This document shows positions 50,601 through 63,575 of a DNA stretch of 64,000 nucleotides, piece after piece. This DNA is from Rostratula benghalensis. Taxonomy: Eukaryota > Chordata > Aves > Charadriiformes > Rostratulidae. The notes beneath the pieces are model-generated. The model had not been told where the DNA came from, ran no database searches, and saw only the letters and a list, made by a program, of their open reading frames with translations. The position numbers and the translations under genes were made by a program. Position 1 is the stretch's first letter, and the number at the start of each line of letters is the position of its first letter. The DNA is taken from NCBI GenBank assembly GCA_013399305.1, contig VXAI01000163.1, positions 312,922 to 376,921 on the forward strand, in the 5' to 3' direction.

Positions 50601-51050
50601 ACATGTCTGTCGAAACCACTGCTTCTGTTAAAAGACTTTATTGCTTAAGGATTTGAGAATGTTTGAGGGTATAAATCTCCTTTTTGAGGCTGCTAAGAGG
50701 CAAATTGCCAGTTTGAGCAGAAACCAAGTGGCAACTTGGCCTGCAAACCAGGAGGCCTACAGCTTACATATGGTGCCAAGAAAGCATTTCAAAAGGAATG
50801 AAGTGGTAGTGGCAGAGATGGATACACAATGGTGGGCAGGATTGGTGGGTATGCGACAGTTTTCCAAACACTATGATAGTGTAAAGTACATCTTAACACT
50901 GACAGATATTATCCAAGCCAGCCTGAGCCATTGGTCTAAAAGGCAAAAGGGATTCTGAAATAACCAGGGTCTTTAAAGCAATTTTTAGGAGGGCATGCAT
51001 GCCTCAGAAATTACAGAGGGATCAGGGGAAAGCATTTGAAACCAGCCTTT
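50600..51050 (+). pseudogene. Decayed retroviral-type integrase of Polinton/Maverick character
   Basis: The frame 50641-50958 (105 residues) carries the signature order of integrases from Polinton/Maverick and related transposons. There is an N-terminal AYSLHMVPRKHFKRNEVVV stretch (family: Y-[ST]-L-H-x-P-x-[RK]-x-F-x-R-N-x-V-x-V), then QWWAGLVGM, then VKYILTLTDI. The family's QWQADLVDM holds the first catalytic Asp; both acidic positions are Gly here. Near 50945-50950 the reading shifts by one base and continues with SEITRVFKAIF and, at 51011-51037, LQRDQGKAF, matching the second catalytic Asp motif (LQTDxGxEF type). The frame then stops at about 51053. The third (Glu) motif was not found. 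In intact elements the enzyme inserts the element's DNA into the host genome. No polymerase, ATPase, protease or capsid gene was recognised nearby. A Ginger-type transposase with related integrase is a possible alternative. Non-functional. Confidence 0.72.
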
Positions 51051-51495
51051 AAACAAGCTGGAAAAGCAGTATAGTGTGTTACTTGTAATGTTAATTCCCA
51101 TATCCAATTGGCCAGTGCTCCTACATGACCATTCCAGCACACCCCTTAAACTTTGTGCAAAACATCTCCCAGCTATCTTAACAACGTAGAGAAGACTGCC
51201 CTATGTGATCATTTCTGCATCTGCTGAATGTTTATATGGACATCTTATCTATGCACAGTTTGGTCAGTTTTGCAGTGGGAATAAACCCAAAGGAGTTTCA
51301 GAATGGCCAGATCCTCCACCCATGGTGCTAACTGACAAAGCAATATGCACAGATTGTGCCTATGGAGTGGTCATATCAAAGCAGGAGATGCCAAGGGGAA
51401 TGTTCAAGACAGGACTGTTTGAAATTACCTTTTGTGGAGTTCTTGTGACAAGTAGTCAAATGCTTTGTTATGCCACTGTCCAGAAGTTCAGCTAG
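51051..51495 (+). other. Sequence downstream of the integrase relic, unassigned
   Basis: Contains a 96-codon open frame (51205-51495) with several Cys and aromatic residues but no domain I recognise. It could be the eroded end of the same element or unrelated host DNA. The expected third catalytic integrase motif is not readable in any forward frame here. Confidence 0.3.
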
Positions 51496-51960
51496 CGACC
51501 TGTTCTTCAGTTGGCCCTGGCATTGGGCTGGTGTTTCTCCATTGCAGAGACCCACTGGGGAGTTTCTGTCCCAGCCTGGCCTCACCAGCCACTCTTCTCA
51601 GGAGCCAGAGAGCTGTGAGATGATGCTGCCTGGCTGGTGGGTACTTGGACTGCCCACCTGCCCTGGATATGTCTGGATTTATGCAACTTTGTACAACAAA
51701 GGGGCACAAGGGCACCTATAACTCCAAAGTCCCTGCCCTGCTCAGCATTGTTAGTCCCTGCACCAGCAATGCTGCAGGGACACACACGGGCCGGTGCTGC
51801 TGCCCCAGCCTAGTCTTGGCCTATCTCTGTCCACTTCCACTGATATCCCCTGGCCTCCCCTGCTGGGATGGTGGGATTGGCCCTACTGAGGCCCATAGGG
51901 AGTTGCCACTGCTCCCAGGGCTGCTGGCCCTTGCTGTGCACAGATAATTATTTCATTTTC
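51496..51960. other. GC-rich block, possible remnant of an inserted element
   Basis: Noticeably richer in G and C than the surrounding AT-rich DNA, with CC/GG-rich words (cctggcctcccctgctggg and similar) and few CpGs. Open frames in several registers (67-100 codons) follow from the composition. No LTR borders, promoter or poly(A) signal could be established. Confidence 0.35.
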
Positions 51961-54900
51961 ATTTTATTAACCTGCCAAAGGTGTGTAATAAGATGCAAAA
52001 CTAAGATGAGGAGCTATCAAGAGCCATTGAGATGTGTGCTTGGGGCTGCCCTGCCTCTTCCGTGGATCTCCATTGCAGAAATTCATGTCTTCTTTCTTCT
52101 CATCATCTACTCTCTCCTAAATCCCAGTTTGGCTGCATGCTGCAAGGGATGTGCTCCTGCTGCTTGTGCTTCCTTTGTCTGGCTTTTCATGCCCTCAAAC
52201 ACAGTAATTTAGACACCTGCTTTCCAGTGCCACTGCGGCAATGCCTCTAATCCCAACTGTGGTTTAAAATGCTTTGGTTTCTTTTTTGGTGCTATTAAAA
52301 TTTCCAGAAATTCAATCTTACTAGAAGCTCAGTGATAAAGGAAAAGGTGCCTGATTTTGCTGCAATTTGTGTCTTTCAAATGAGAGAACTTTTTAACTTA
52401 GAGACCTCAGGAAAATTCTGATGTGACACTTCAGGTCATGCAACAAAAACTGAACAATGTCTATTTTAAGAGCCTCCAACTTTTGCCAGCTCAGGCACTG
52501 ATACCCAAGAAATAGCATGCTGCTGCATTGGATGTTGTGTTTTGCTATTATTTGCTGTCTCTACTGTAACATTTTAATTTCCTACTGCTGTTACCAAAAT
52601 GACATCAACAGTTTTTCACTCAAGCCAGTATCTCTCACCACATGAGCTATACAGAAAGGATTATTTGTGCCAAGTGCTGGCAGTGTCCCAAGGTTTTTTG
52701 CTGTGTCAGGACATCAGCCCTCTCCTTCTTGAAAAGACCTAAACCTAAATGCATTTCCAGCATAAATGCTGGTAATAACAGCTTAGTTCTATGGGAGCTG
52801 GCAGCATAGACTACTGTGGTCTTTCTGTGTTAGAACTTTCAAGTCCTGTAACATTTTCATGATCTTTTCATTGAGTGTTGCAAGGTGCCTTTTGCTTTGC
52901 TCTTGTGCTTAAAACCTGTTTCTGTAAACTCTGACGGTATATGAAACATCTTTCTTTCAGTTCCCTTAGCTTAGTCCTCTTCCCACTGGGAAAAAAATAA
53001 AGGAGAAAGTTCCAAATTTTTGGAGCAATATCAAGTGAGAGCTTCCTGCAGAGTGGAGTGGTGCAAACAGCTTTTCATCTCTTCCTAAGCCAGGAAATGT
53101 GAAATATTATCTCACTCTTGTTTTGACAGTTACACTCATGAGTACTAAAGTGTACCTGTGAAACTAATCTTAGGTAAGTCTTAAACAAAAATGTACAGAT
53201 GAGCATGCATCTGATTGTGCGTTTGCTCATGCATTAGTGGGGCAGTAAGAATGTGGACTATTTGATTCCTGTCCTTTGGGGTAGCTCTTTGAAAGCTCTT
53301 TGGTTTGAGTTAGAATCCTAGTGCTATTTCATTCCAGTAGAGAAAAGCAGATGCTTATGTTTGTGTAAACTTCAATAATATTTTATTGTCATGAGTTAAA
53401 CACGGATGCCCACAGCATAAAAAGAAACAACTATTTTACTTTTTTAGCACAATTAGAAATCATATAACAAAGAGCCACCTTGTATAGGGCTTCTGCATTA
53501 ATGGGATTTATCACAAGTGTTGTTGGTTTCAAGTGGTTAAATAATAATGCAGAATGGAAATCCTGCATGATGGCACGACGTACTTGGAACTATCTCTTTC
53601 CTGGCCCTTGCATATTTTTTAGCAAGTAGTTTCTATGGAAAACATGCTTTTTCTACTTAGGCAAGTATTTTCCCAGCAGATACTTTCTTGCATCGATGGC
53701 AATAACAACTTCTTCCTATCCTGATCTTCTTAAGGTATTATTTTCACACAAGACCAGTGAGTTAAATTGCCTACCATGACATCTGAAAATTATTCCATTC
53801 CCAAAGAGTATGTGTGAAGCCCTTTTCTTAAAAGTAGTGATCCTTTAAGGCTACTTGAAATTGCATCTTTTCAATCACTACTTACGGAAAAATTGTTCCA
53901 GAGATCTTTGCTATACAAATTTGAGAATTTTCCAGGTATTTTTTCTTTTATTTTTGTCTTGCATCTTTGCATAAACGAGTGCCATTTCTCCAGGACTGAC
54001 CAGTACTGTATTGAAGACCATATGCAATCAGCTTTTTATTAAAACTTAAAATGTAAGCATCAGGAGCTCAGAAACTGAAAAAAAGCTATATTTCTCTCAG
54101 CTTTTCTAATTAATTACATAATGGACAGATTGAATGAGTAAACTGTCTGAAGTGGCTGTTATGTGTTTTTCTGAGATTTCTTTTAGGAACTGCAGGAGAA
54201 AAGTTATGTAACTACCAAAAAAAAAAGGGGGGGCGGGGAGGAGAGTCACATAAAGCACTGAAATTCTGATTTATAAATTGTTTCACCAGAAGCATTAGTG
54301 ACTCATACTTTAATTTCTTTTACAGACAATAAATCTGAGGTTATTTGGCTCAGGTACAACTCTTCCCAGGGAAAAAAAGGCCAAAAGCCAATTCACAGAA
54401 AGACGAGTCGAATACTAAAACTCAAGATGACAATCTGACAGCCACTTGGCATCTGCTCTCAGATGGCAGCCAGCTGGCTCCTTACAACAATATATGCACC
54501 AGAAACATTGTTAGGAAGAGCTTGCTGAGAAAGGCAGTGCATGCATAGATGCCATACCTCCTATGAAGGTCCTCTTGCACAAAGCTCAACGAGTTGATGC
54601 ATCACAGCAGCACTGCTCTACTACTCGTATCTTTCCTCACAACACACGCATCCCCTGTATCTGTAAGGAATTAACAGATTAGTGATGAGCACTAACCAGT
54701 AATAACCACTGGTTTCTCTGGGCTCTGTCCTCCTACTATGCACCAGTATGTATGTAGCGTTATGCAAGACAGGGCCAGCCATTTGACTTCAAGGGCAATA
54801 TGGCTGTTGGACAAAAGGCTTTTTGGAAGTGGAATTGCTTTTGTGTGCATGGTGCAAACATGTTTGCAAAAGATGAACTCTCCTAATATTGTGGTTCATA

Positions 54901-56900
54901 GTGCCAGTGTAGTTATGGTTAGACCTTCTGTTGGGAGAAGGCCAAAGTTTCCATCCCTGTTCTGCTCTAGAAACTGGCTGAAAAACACCATCATACATTG
55001 TATGACGGAGCAGTTCACTCCTTTGTCATGTGGACAACTCACAGTCCTTTTCTCAGGTCCCAGTGACTACAGTGCTGAAAATGTGCTAGTGACAGTGGTG
55101 TGTATTTCACTTTATGTGTAAGTCATTGTTCCCACTAGGTGTAAAAATAAGAGCAGGTAGAAATATCCATATCTACAAAGACCGTATTGCATTAAGATGT
55201 GTCTGAGAAGTCTAAACAAGATCTTCCGTCACCAGCTGCTGAATTTCTATCAGCTTCAGGTTTTTTTCCACATCCTGTTTGCACCAGCTTTTTCGAGTGC
55301 TCTTGTTGTTTTCTCTAAGAATCCCTGCTCTGGTTTACTTGTAGCTGTCACAGCCTCACAATCCATCATTCTAAGTATTTGTATGATCATGAATTCAATG
55401 CAGAACACTGAAAGCTTGCCACTTGTGGCAATTAACTTGAGATAAATAAAAGTGGTAAGAGGAGGCATTAAGTTACCCACCTGCAGAAAACTGGCTCAGC
55501 GCTGAGTGCTCTCAACAGATAAGTGCATATGAGGAAGTGCTAATTGCAATGTATTCTCTACGGTCTTTTTGTTGATGCACAAAAGATTGAGGAAATGGGA
55601 AGAAAAGGAAAATGCCCGTCTTTAGAGTCACAGTGGAAAATATGCAGGAACTGGGCACTAGAAGAATATTGGTTATCCACAGAAAATGAATGAGTAAGAA
55701 CAGGGGAACAGGCAGAGGACTGATGCCATGAGTAGAAATCTCCATCTGTGCTCTGGCTGTGGTCCAGGCTATATGACACAGCTTACGTCATACGGTGCCC
55801 ATTTAGATTATTTATATAACACCATAGGTGCTACAAGTGCTGTAGGAAGATGGGCTGAGTGACTTGAGAATCTTGTCTTGGGAGTGAGACAGACAAAATC
55901 CAATGATTAATTGTGAGGTGCAAATGTGAGAAAGGGCAGCACTGAATCAGATGAGAAACAAAGCTCAGGTAAAGAAGCAAATGCTGACCAGGGCCATAAA
56001 AAATGACATGAGAAAAGGCGGAGGATTGCTAGGTGGAGACAAAGTGCTGTGAAGCAAGGGAGGCAAGGGTTAGGACTGCAAGTAAGATGGAAAGAACAGT
56101 GAGATTAGGGAGAACTGTGTCTGGGAAGTGAAGTCATAGAGACTGTGATCCTGGAAAAAAACAGGAAATTGGGTTATAGGGGTGGGGGACTGCAATATAC
56201 ATGTGTAGCATGCAGATGATTATGCAGAAACTCTGATTGAGGATATGGTATTTTCAGAAGGCATAGGGAAAAAAAGAGGGGCAGGATAAAGACAAAAGTG
56301 TTTGGAATATATTTGACCAGTGCAGTAAGTGCCTGGCATGATGAGAGCTATGCAAGCTGGTTGGCACTGCTCACTTGGGGAGGGTTGGCTTGGGATGAGT
56401 AGAGTTCATGAGGTGGGAAGCAAATGCAATGTGCTAGCATTCCCATGGCAGTAGCTAAGGAGAGTAAGTGAGAAATCCACCCACACACTGCATCCTGCAC
56501 CCTCTGCCCTCCAAAAGACCACTGAGCGCACTTCATGTCCACTAGGCTACAAAGGCCTCTTGAAAGTGAATGCAACAACACCTGCTCAGAACTGGGTCCA
56601 AATTTAGCTGTAATAGGGCTGGAGTTAACCCATTAAACCAAATGAATCCCTGAGGGACAGTATCACAGTTGTGCAGTTTCCCACCTGCACACATCCAGTT
56701 TGAAGTCTCACACTTACAAAGGGAAGCTGCATGTCATATAAGGTACAGCGGGGAGGCTAGATGCTGTGGTGGGCTGGAGGCAATTGCTGTAGTCCTGCAT
56801 TATCTTTTCTCCATACTATATTGCAGTGATTCCTTTTTTTTTCTCCACAGAGAAAACTATAAAAAGACTTAAAGAACTCCTGAAATTTTTGTTGAAGGCA
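51961..56900. other. Unique noncoding DNA
   Basis: No gene recognised. The plus-strand frame at 54738-55121 is the longest here (127 codons). Its translation is Ser/Val/Cys-rich without a domain. The 55540-56340 stretch is purine-rich on the plus strand. Confidence 0.4.
54217..54242 (+). repeat. A10 followed by G7-C-G4 tract
   Basis: Ten A (54217-54226), then ggggggg, c, gggg, a short purine-only switch tract. It has too few separate G3 runs for a confident quadruplex. Confidence 0.85.
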
Positions 56901-56923
56901 AAGCAGATCCTTTCACTATACAA

Positions 56924-57259
56924 ATGCTGCCCCTTTGGGAGGCAGAAGGGAAAAGTACAGCCAGGATTGCATGTGGCAGCTCAGGAACATTCAGGGAAGC
57001 AGTACAAACATTCGTGACAACCGCTGAACTGCAGCCCAGAATCTGCCCTGTGCAGATTGGGAATGATGACTATACCACGGACCTGGCGTCAGCCGAAGGG
57101 CACAGGGTGTTCGAAAGCCTCATTTACCGCACAGTGCAGGTCAGGAAAAACCAGGAAGGAAATTGTTACGTGAGCATTTCTTCACTGAATTGTTTACAGG
57201 ATACACGGGGAAATTTTTGGCCTAATATTTTGGTGGTTCAAAAGGCAGACCCAGCATAA
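56924..57259 (+). other. CpG-enriched 111-codon open frame, unassigned
   Basis: The open frame spans the most CpG-dense part of the neighbourhood. About nine CpGs lie between 57010 and 57210 (for example ccacggacctggcgtcagcc, ttcgaaag, accgcacag), while the flanks have few. The central product reads GNDDYTTDLASAEGHRVFES. I do not recognise a domain, and no clear splice sites or upstream frame support an exon. It may be a conserved non-coding element, an eroded element or chance. Confidence 0.25.
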
Positions 57260-60200
57260 TTGAGAAGATGAAATGGCAGCGCTGAATTTGGCCATAGCAG
57301 AGGCAGATTCCCATGCTGACTGCCACAGACAGTCACTTTGTTCATTTCTTCAGTGGCAGTTCTGATGGGCTCCCACATCAAATCGCTCCAGCTCTGGCCA
57401 GCAGAGCTATTCTGGCAGGTTTTATCCACTTACATAAGTAGGGAAAAGATGAGATGCAACCTTGACCAGCGTAACTGAGGTGGGAGCGGCCTCCAGTTCA
57501 GAAACAGCTTTCTTGGCAGAACCATGCAGTTACCTGGCTGACCTGGGTTTTTTTGAGATGCTTCTGATGCCCCTTCTGATTTCCCCCTTACACTGTGGCT
57601 GTGCTGTGGGCTGCCTACCCTGACTTGCCCATGGTTCTTAAGTCTGGATACAGAGGCCATTTAAGCCTGACTGGAGTTTCCTGGAGAGGGACAGCCCAAA
57701 ATACTGTTTCTCTAATGTATGTATTTATATGGTGGCAGTGGAAAGAGCGAACAGAGGGTTGTCCTGATTAAATATTCCATTATAAGGAGCAGAGATGTCT
57801 CTAACCTATATCACTATCCTGTTATTATACAATGCACTTTGACAGAAAGTTCAGAACATCTTTTGGACCAGGATTAATGAAAGAAGGGCCAGCATCTTTC
57901 AAACACTATTGGATTTAGATTTTCAAAAGTCAGGATAAACTATTCCTCCAGTGGTCTATAATCCTATTTGCTTCATTAAAGGCCTACTGCATTGCAGGAA
58001 AATGCATTTCAGTGGACAAAATTCTTCAAAGAGATGGAAATGGCTTTAGCCTTTTGTGCATGAGAAAAAGGCAAAGAAAAAGATTATGGAAGCCAAATTA
58101 TGACACATTTGGTTTGAATCATTTAAACAGCTCTAGGCATGGGCTGTATTTTTCAGCATTTAAAAATTATTTTTTTATGTGCTACAATAGAACTGGAAAG
58201 CAGATGATATAATTGATGCTTTTATTTCTGTACAAGGGTGGTTTACTAATGACTGTTAGCAGTTCTGTTTTAATGGCTTACCCTTCCAAAAAATAAGTAG
58301 GGATTTTAAGGGCCTCAGAAAAAGCATCTTGGCTTGATCTTTTAAGTCCAAGTTGTAAATCTATTACTAAGAATTCTTTTTAAAAAAAGATAATTTCATT
58401 AAATAACAGCAAAGAACGAAAACAGTTTTGTGCCTCAATTCTTTTAGCCAAACAAAAGCTGAATTTTAAAAGCAAAATCATCCCTAGGATGGTTTCATTA
58501 CTTCAGTGACATACCAATTACATTAAGTGCAGAGCTGGGATCATTTAACTAGAACCTTTTGGTGAGTAAATGTCGCTCTCTAATTCAACCACCTCTTTTT
58601 GCTGAGACTTCATTGTCACATCTCGGCACTTCTGGATGCACCTCTGTGAAATAAGTTAAATTTTAATTTCTGTGGTACATACCAGGGTAGATCTGATCCT
58701 TCTTCCTGAAGCATACTTTATGTATTAATTTTTTCATTGACTATGGTCATTTTTTTCTATGACTAATCTTACATTTGCTATGAGGTATTTTAAGCTATGT
58801 GTTGAAGGACATGGTATTTTCTCTTAACATTGCATATGTGATTGCTTAGTTGCTTGGGAATAGATTTGATAGTCCTAGTAGGTTTCTTCTTCCATTTTTT
58901 TACCCAAATTCATGGACTGGTAAAATAATAAACTGAACACAGGTCCAAAGAGTTCTAGGTTATTGTCTTGACCACCCCTCAATCCTTTCTTTCCTGCCTA
59001 ATTGGACTGGGAGAAGTAGACAATAGAAAGAAGCTGGAAAGCCAGGTGGAAGGAAATACAAATGGCCTCTTGTGGGAGTAGTCATTTGTGGCTCTTGGCT
59101 GGCACAGGCACTGACTAGTTTTGCTGAAGACCTACTCCACAGACTTTGTGAACTGAACTTGCTCTGTTCCTGAGATGCATCTAAATCAAGATATGTGAAT
59201 TTAAATCAGAACATGAGGATCTCCAGAATATGGAGTTAGGAATTTGTCTTCATCAGTCCAGTTAAACTAATGCTAGGCTTTGGTTTTCATCCACAGCTGA
59301 GGATCCCAAGGAGATCATGAAGAAAATACAGCAATCAAAATCCTACTTAATCTAATATACCCAGTGTTATACCACATTTCTATAACACCTACCAGCAGAA
59401 GACCAGAGCACATTTCAGAGTTGCACCTTGGCTGTAAGTCCTTCATAGTTATTTTTTTATAACTATTTGTTCACAGTTACTTGTCAGGCAGGGCCAGGAT
59501 TTAAGCCCAATAATGTCCTTTTCAATCATGAAATATTTAAACTTATCCACTCCCTCTATGTGTTTCAACTATAGCCTGCCATCCATGGGCTCTGCAACCC
59601 AAGAAGTTGCAGTGGCTACAGGTGCAATGAAAATTGCCAGGGAAAGTAGGAGAAGGAATTAAGCCTCAACCCAGGCTTGTTTTTAAAATTAAATCCATTA
59701 AAGAATGAGAAATGACCTCATATCCTTTTTCTTGGCCCATGCTTTTCCTCTGAGATTAATACATAAAACAAAGACCATGCAAGAACTTCTGTATTTTCCA
59801 GTTTGACTTCTACTTTACGTTATTCAGGGAGACAGATGCATACAGTCTGATAGGAGGCATTAAGCTCAGTGAACACTTTTCAGTTCAAAAGTTTCACCAC
59901 CCCCTTTAAGCAAAATACTTCAAAAAGAGGAGAGAAAGAGCAGTTGCCTTCTGTGGCAAACTTACCAAATATTTTGATACTCAGGGCATTTTCTTTCATG
60001 CACATCAAAGGAAAATATCACTCTTCATTAAAGTATGAATTAACTTATCACAGGATCTAATTGATATTTCAATTCCAGCAAATAACACACTTGCTTTTTT
60101 GTTCTACAGCTGCATAATATCTGACAACTCACTGAGTAGTCAGTGTTGTAGAGAAATTATGATCAGTTTTGCAAAGCCTGTCAATCATTAAAAAATTCAA

Positions 60201-63200
60201 GTTCTCTTTAGACAGAAAAAGACTGCCTCTGAACTATATTGGACAATAAGTCTTAGTCTCAAGCAAAGACAGAAATACATAAGAAAAATCAACACCCTAA
60301 CAAACAATTTCTAACTACATATTTTGAGGCCCAAAAAGGTCATTTAATGGATTGATCCATTCTCTGAAGTGGTTATCTTTTTTTTAGCAGGAGCTTTTCA
60401 AGAGCTTGTTTCTGTGTATGTGCTTAAAGTGGGAATTTAGCTTTGAGTATTTGAGGCCAAAGGACACAGTTTATTTTTTAAAGGGTAGGAGAGGAAGAAA
60501 GTGGAACAGACTGGATATAATTCCAGAACTTGAAGCTTACACACTAATTTTCCTGTGACAAAAAGGACAGTGACTACTGTGGAAAATGGTCTGAAGCTTG
60601 GTTCAATCGCTCAAACTCCATCTTATTTCTGTGCAAGTCTGGTGCTGATATCTCTGTACAAGTAAAGCAAGAAATGTAAGCTTGATGAAAGGTAATCTTC
60701 TGACAAAGTATTTGATTGAGACGCACAAGACCTGGATTAATTTCCAGGGCCTGCTGTAGCCTGTGTGTACACATCCCTCTCGAGCTCACAATCCTAACTT
60801 TGCAATGGGGAAATAACATAATGATCTGATATGTGGTAAAGTCAATGTTTGTGTGGCGACAGGGCTTTGAAAATACAGAACAGCAAAAACAGCACCACCT
60901 CCAGAATCTAAAATTAACCTAACCACGTCATAGAAAGGCTGCATAAATAGCAGGGTTTTTTTCTGGGTTTACATCCTTTCTGTTAAAAAAAGAGAGACTG
61001 GAGTTTGTTCTGTTCATTTACATTTGAGTTATCCCAGTTTGAACTGCGCTGAGGAATGTATGTTTGCCACAGATCAAATTAATGTTCCCCTGGGAACCTG
61101 CCTGAGTCACTAACAGAAGGCAGAGCACTGATTCTATAGTGAGAATCATTACTCTTAAAATGTGCTGGATGGTGAAGATGAGGGAAATAAAGATGCTTGC
61201 ATTTCAGCTTCAGACAAGGGCTCGTATTTTGCAAGAAGAGTTTCCAGAACATGTTGTATTTATTCTGGTCTGCATGGAAAATATTGTAAAAGAAAATGTA
61301 GCTTACCTCCCTAGGTGAGTTCAGGTCTTAATTTTTATCTGTTTTCTTGACTCAAAGTTTGGAAAGATTAACTTTAGAGACTTAGTTTTAGTCTAAAGTC
61401 TTTAAAATCAACTTATAAGTCTATGAAATGACAGCCATTGTCATGTTATTTCCTTTACATTTGGGCAAAATATGTTGTTCTCATATTCTTCTCTTTAGTA
61501 TATGCACAATTACTGTGGTAAAATCATTCCACTGGCTCTAAAGATTCACTCACTATCTCCAAGTAAACTGTAACAATCAAAGCTCCCAGCTGAGAAGAGT
61601 ATCCTCCCTTTCTTATTGTGCCTTTCTTTATTCTATTTCTGTCCTTTTTTTCTCCCCAGAAAGCTGCAGCCTTGATTCAGTTCTCATTTGCAGAACTGCT
61701 AGAATTGCTGAAATATGGTAACAAAAATAATGGCTTGCTAGTGCAGAGGAGCTTGCTATGTTTGACATCAAGAGACAGGGAAAAGCCCGCTCCTTTGCAT
61801 TCCACCTCAAAAACTGCTTCTCCTTTAAAGTGCTACATTATTCTGCTCTAGTACTTTCCACCTTTCTTATCCTGCTGTTGCTCATATTGTTCTTACTTGT
61901 GTCCCCTTCTCTCCTTCTTCACGATTCCCTTGTGCAACAGCTGCCTGCTGCTGCCTGGGACCTGAAGGCTGGTGTCCCACAGACCCCAGTGCCTGGTGAC
62001 CTTCCCCTGCCCCATCGCTTTTCAGCTCTGCATCAGTGGGTGTAGCTGCCCAGGGTTTTGGGGGTAGCTCAGGCTTTTGGACACCAAAGCCTAAGACGAA
62101 GACACAAAGTATAGTTAACAAGTAAGATAGTAGCAGGAGCTGGTGGGCAGGGTGGACTGCCTTCAGCTTGTAAAACCTGGCTGATGAGAGTTCACGGAGG
62201 TAGGCTGGGTACCTGGTTGCAGTGGAGTCCCTGGTGAGAAACAAACACACTGATGGCCTTGGGGACTGGGATTTGAGAGCAGCCTAAGTCTTCTCACGTG
62301 GTGCCTATGCAATGTCTGCAAAGGCCCTGGTGCCAGGGTTGGGGGAAGCCCTAAGCAGCCCTGCAGAACAGCATTTGTCATCTGGAAGTTCAGCTTGAGA
62401 CCTACTTAATGAGACTAAGCCAGGAATTGCTTTGACTGAATGTCTGAGCTGGAACTCTTTGAGTAAAATTGTTGTGTTTCTCTGCAGCTTCTTACAAGCT
62501 TGATTATTCCACTAGAGACATTTTGAGACCAATCCCATGAACATATTTTGAGCTTATTAAAAGCCTGTCTTAAACCTGGCACATACAGCAGCAATCAATG
62601 AAAACCTGGCACTGGTGCACTGAACCGCATTGTGCTGGCCATAATATTGATGTTAGCTGAATATTTACAGCATTAAAACAACAGTTCATTTAAAAGAAAC
62701 AAGTTGGAAAGAAGCTTACACTGAAAGCAGGAAGTAAATTATATCAAATACCATATGAGCTTTGGTGCTGCATAAGCAAAGCATTAAAGTCAGCTTGGGT
62801 TGTGCAAGAAGTTCTGTAGAGAAATTAGTGAATTAACATAGATTTGGGTAGCATAACATTGTTTTTTCTTTCTCAAAAAGGTGTTTTTCAGAAGGCAAGA
62901 GTTTAGCAAGTGTGCACAAGAAATTAACTTGTTTTTGCTGTATGAGTGCTACATTTCACCTAGAATGTGGTTTGCCTGCTGTGTGTCATAAAAAAGGACA
63001 CAAGTTGTTTTGGCAGGAGGAAGATGGAAGAATAAATTTGTGCTCAATAAAATATGGCTTTTCCTGATTGGCAAGGACTCAATGTGTTCTCAGGAGTGAA
63101 GTGCAGAGAAAACCTTTTGCCCAGCTCTGATAACAGTGATAAATTGTAGAGTAGTTTAAAAAGGCAAATTAATATTAGGGGGTTTTGACAAACCATGTAA

Positions 63201-63232
63201 CTAAAGCTTTTCTGCAATATTTGTATTATTTT
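57260..63232. other. Unique noncoding DNA
   Basis: No gene recognised. A GC-richer patch at about 61920-62360 carries an antisense 122-codon frame (61882-62250) with a hydrophobic stretch (HQLLLLSYLLTILCVFVLG) followed by a Pro/Gly/Gln-rich tail. No family is recognised and no start context or splice signal supports expression. Confidence 0.4.
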
Positions 63233-63575
63233 AGGATCATAGAATTATTTTGGTTGGAAAAGACCTTTAAGATCTTAAAGTGCAACTGTTAACCTAGCAC
63301 TGCCAAGTTACCACTAAACCATGTCCCTCAGCACTACCTCTACACATCTTTTAAATACCTCCAGGGACTCAACCACTTCCCTGGGCAGCCTGTTCCAATG
63401 CGTGACAAAATTTTCAGTAAAGAAATTTTTCCTAATATCCAATCTAAACCTCCCCTGGCGCAACTTGAGACTATTTCCTCTTGTCCTGTTGCCTGGTCCT
63501 TGGGAGAAGAGACTGCCCCCAACTCACTACAGCCTCCTTTCAGGTAGTCATTTCTAGCTAGGCTAGGAAAATATC
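63233..63575 (-). mobile_element. CR1 LINE 3' end, antisense
   Basis: Starts with the reversed 3' terminus ggatcatagaatt and the word tggttggaaaagacctttaa. It continues through tcttttaaatacctccaggg, ttccctgggcagcctgttcc, the block around cctaatatccaatctaaacc and cctcttgtcctgttgcctgg, then acagcctcctttcaggtag. Its UTR differs from the copy at 46836-47455 (it carries the caacttgagactatttcc variant), indicating a different CR1 subfamily. It is 5'-truncated near 63575. Confidence 0.92.

Noticed and set aside
54217..54242. G-quadruplex
   Set aside because: Only two clear G3+ runs beyond the first long G run; the pattern does not give four well-separated G tracts.
54738..55121. 127-codon plus-strand frame
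   Set aside because: No recognisable domain; length is within what chance gives in 64 kb on six frames.
61882..62250. 122-codon antisense frame with a possible membrane segment
   Set aside because: The hydrophobic run and Pro/Gly/Gln tail follow from a GC-richer patch; no family resemblance or transcript signal.
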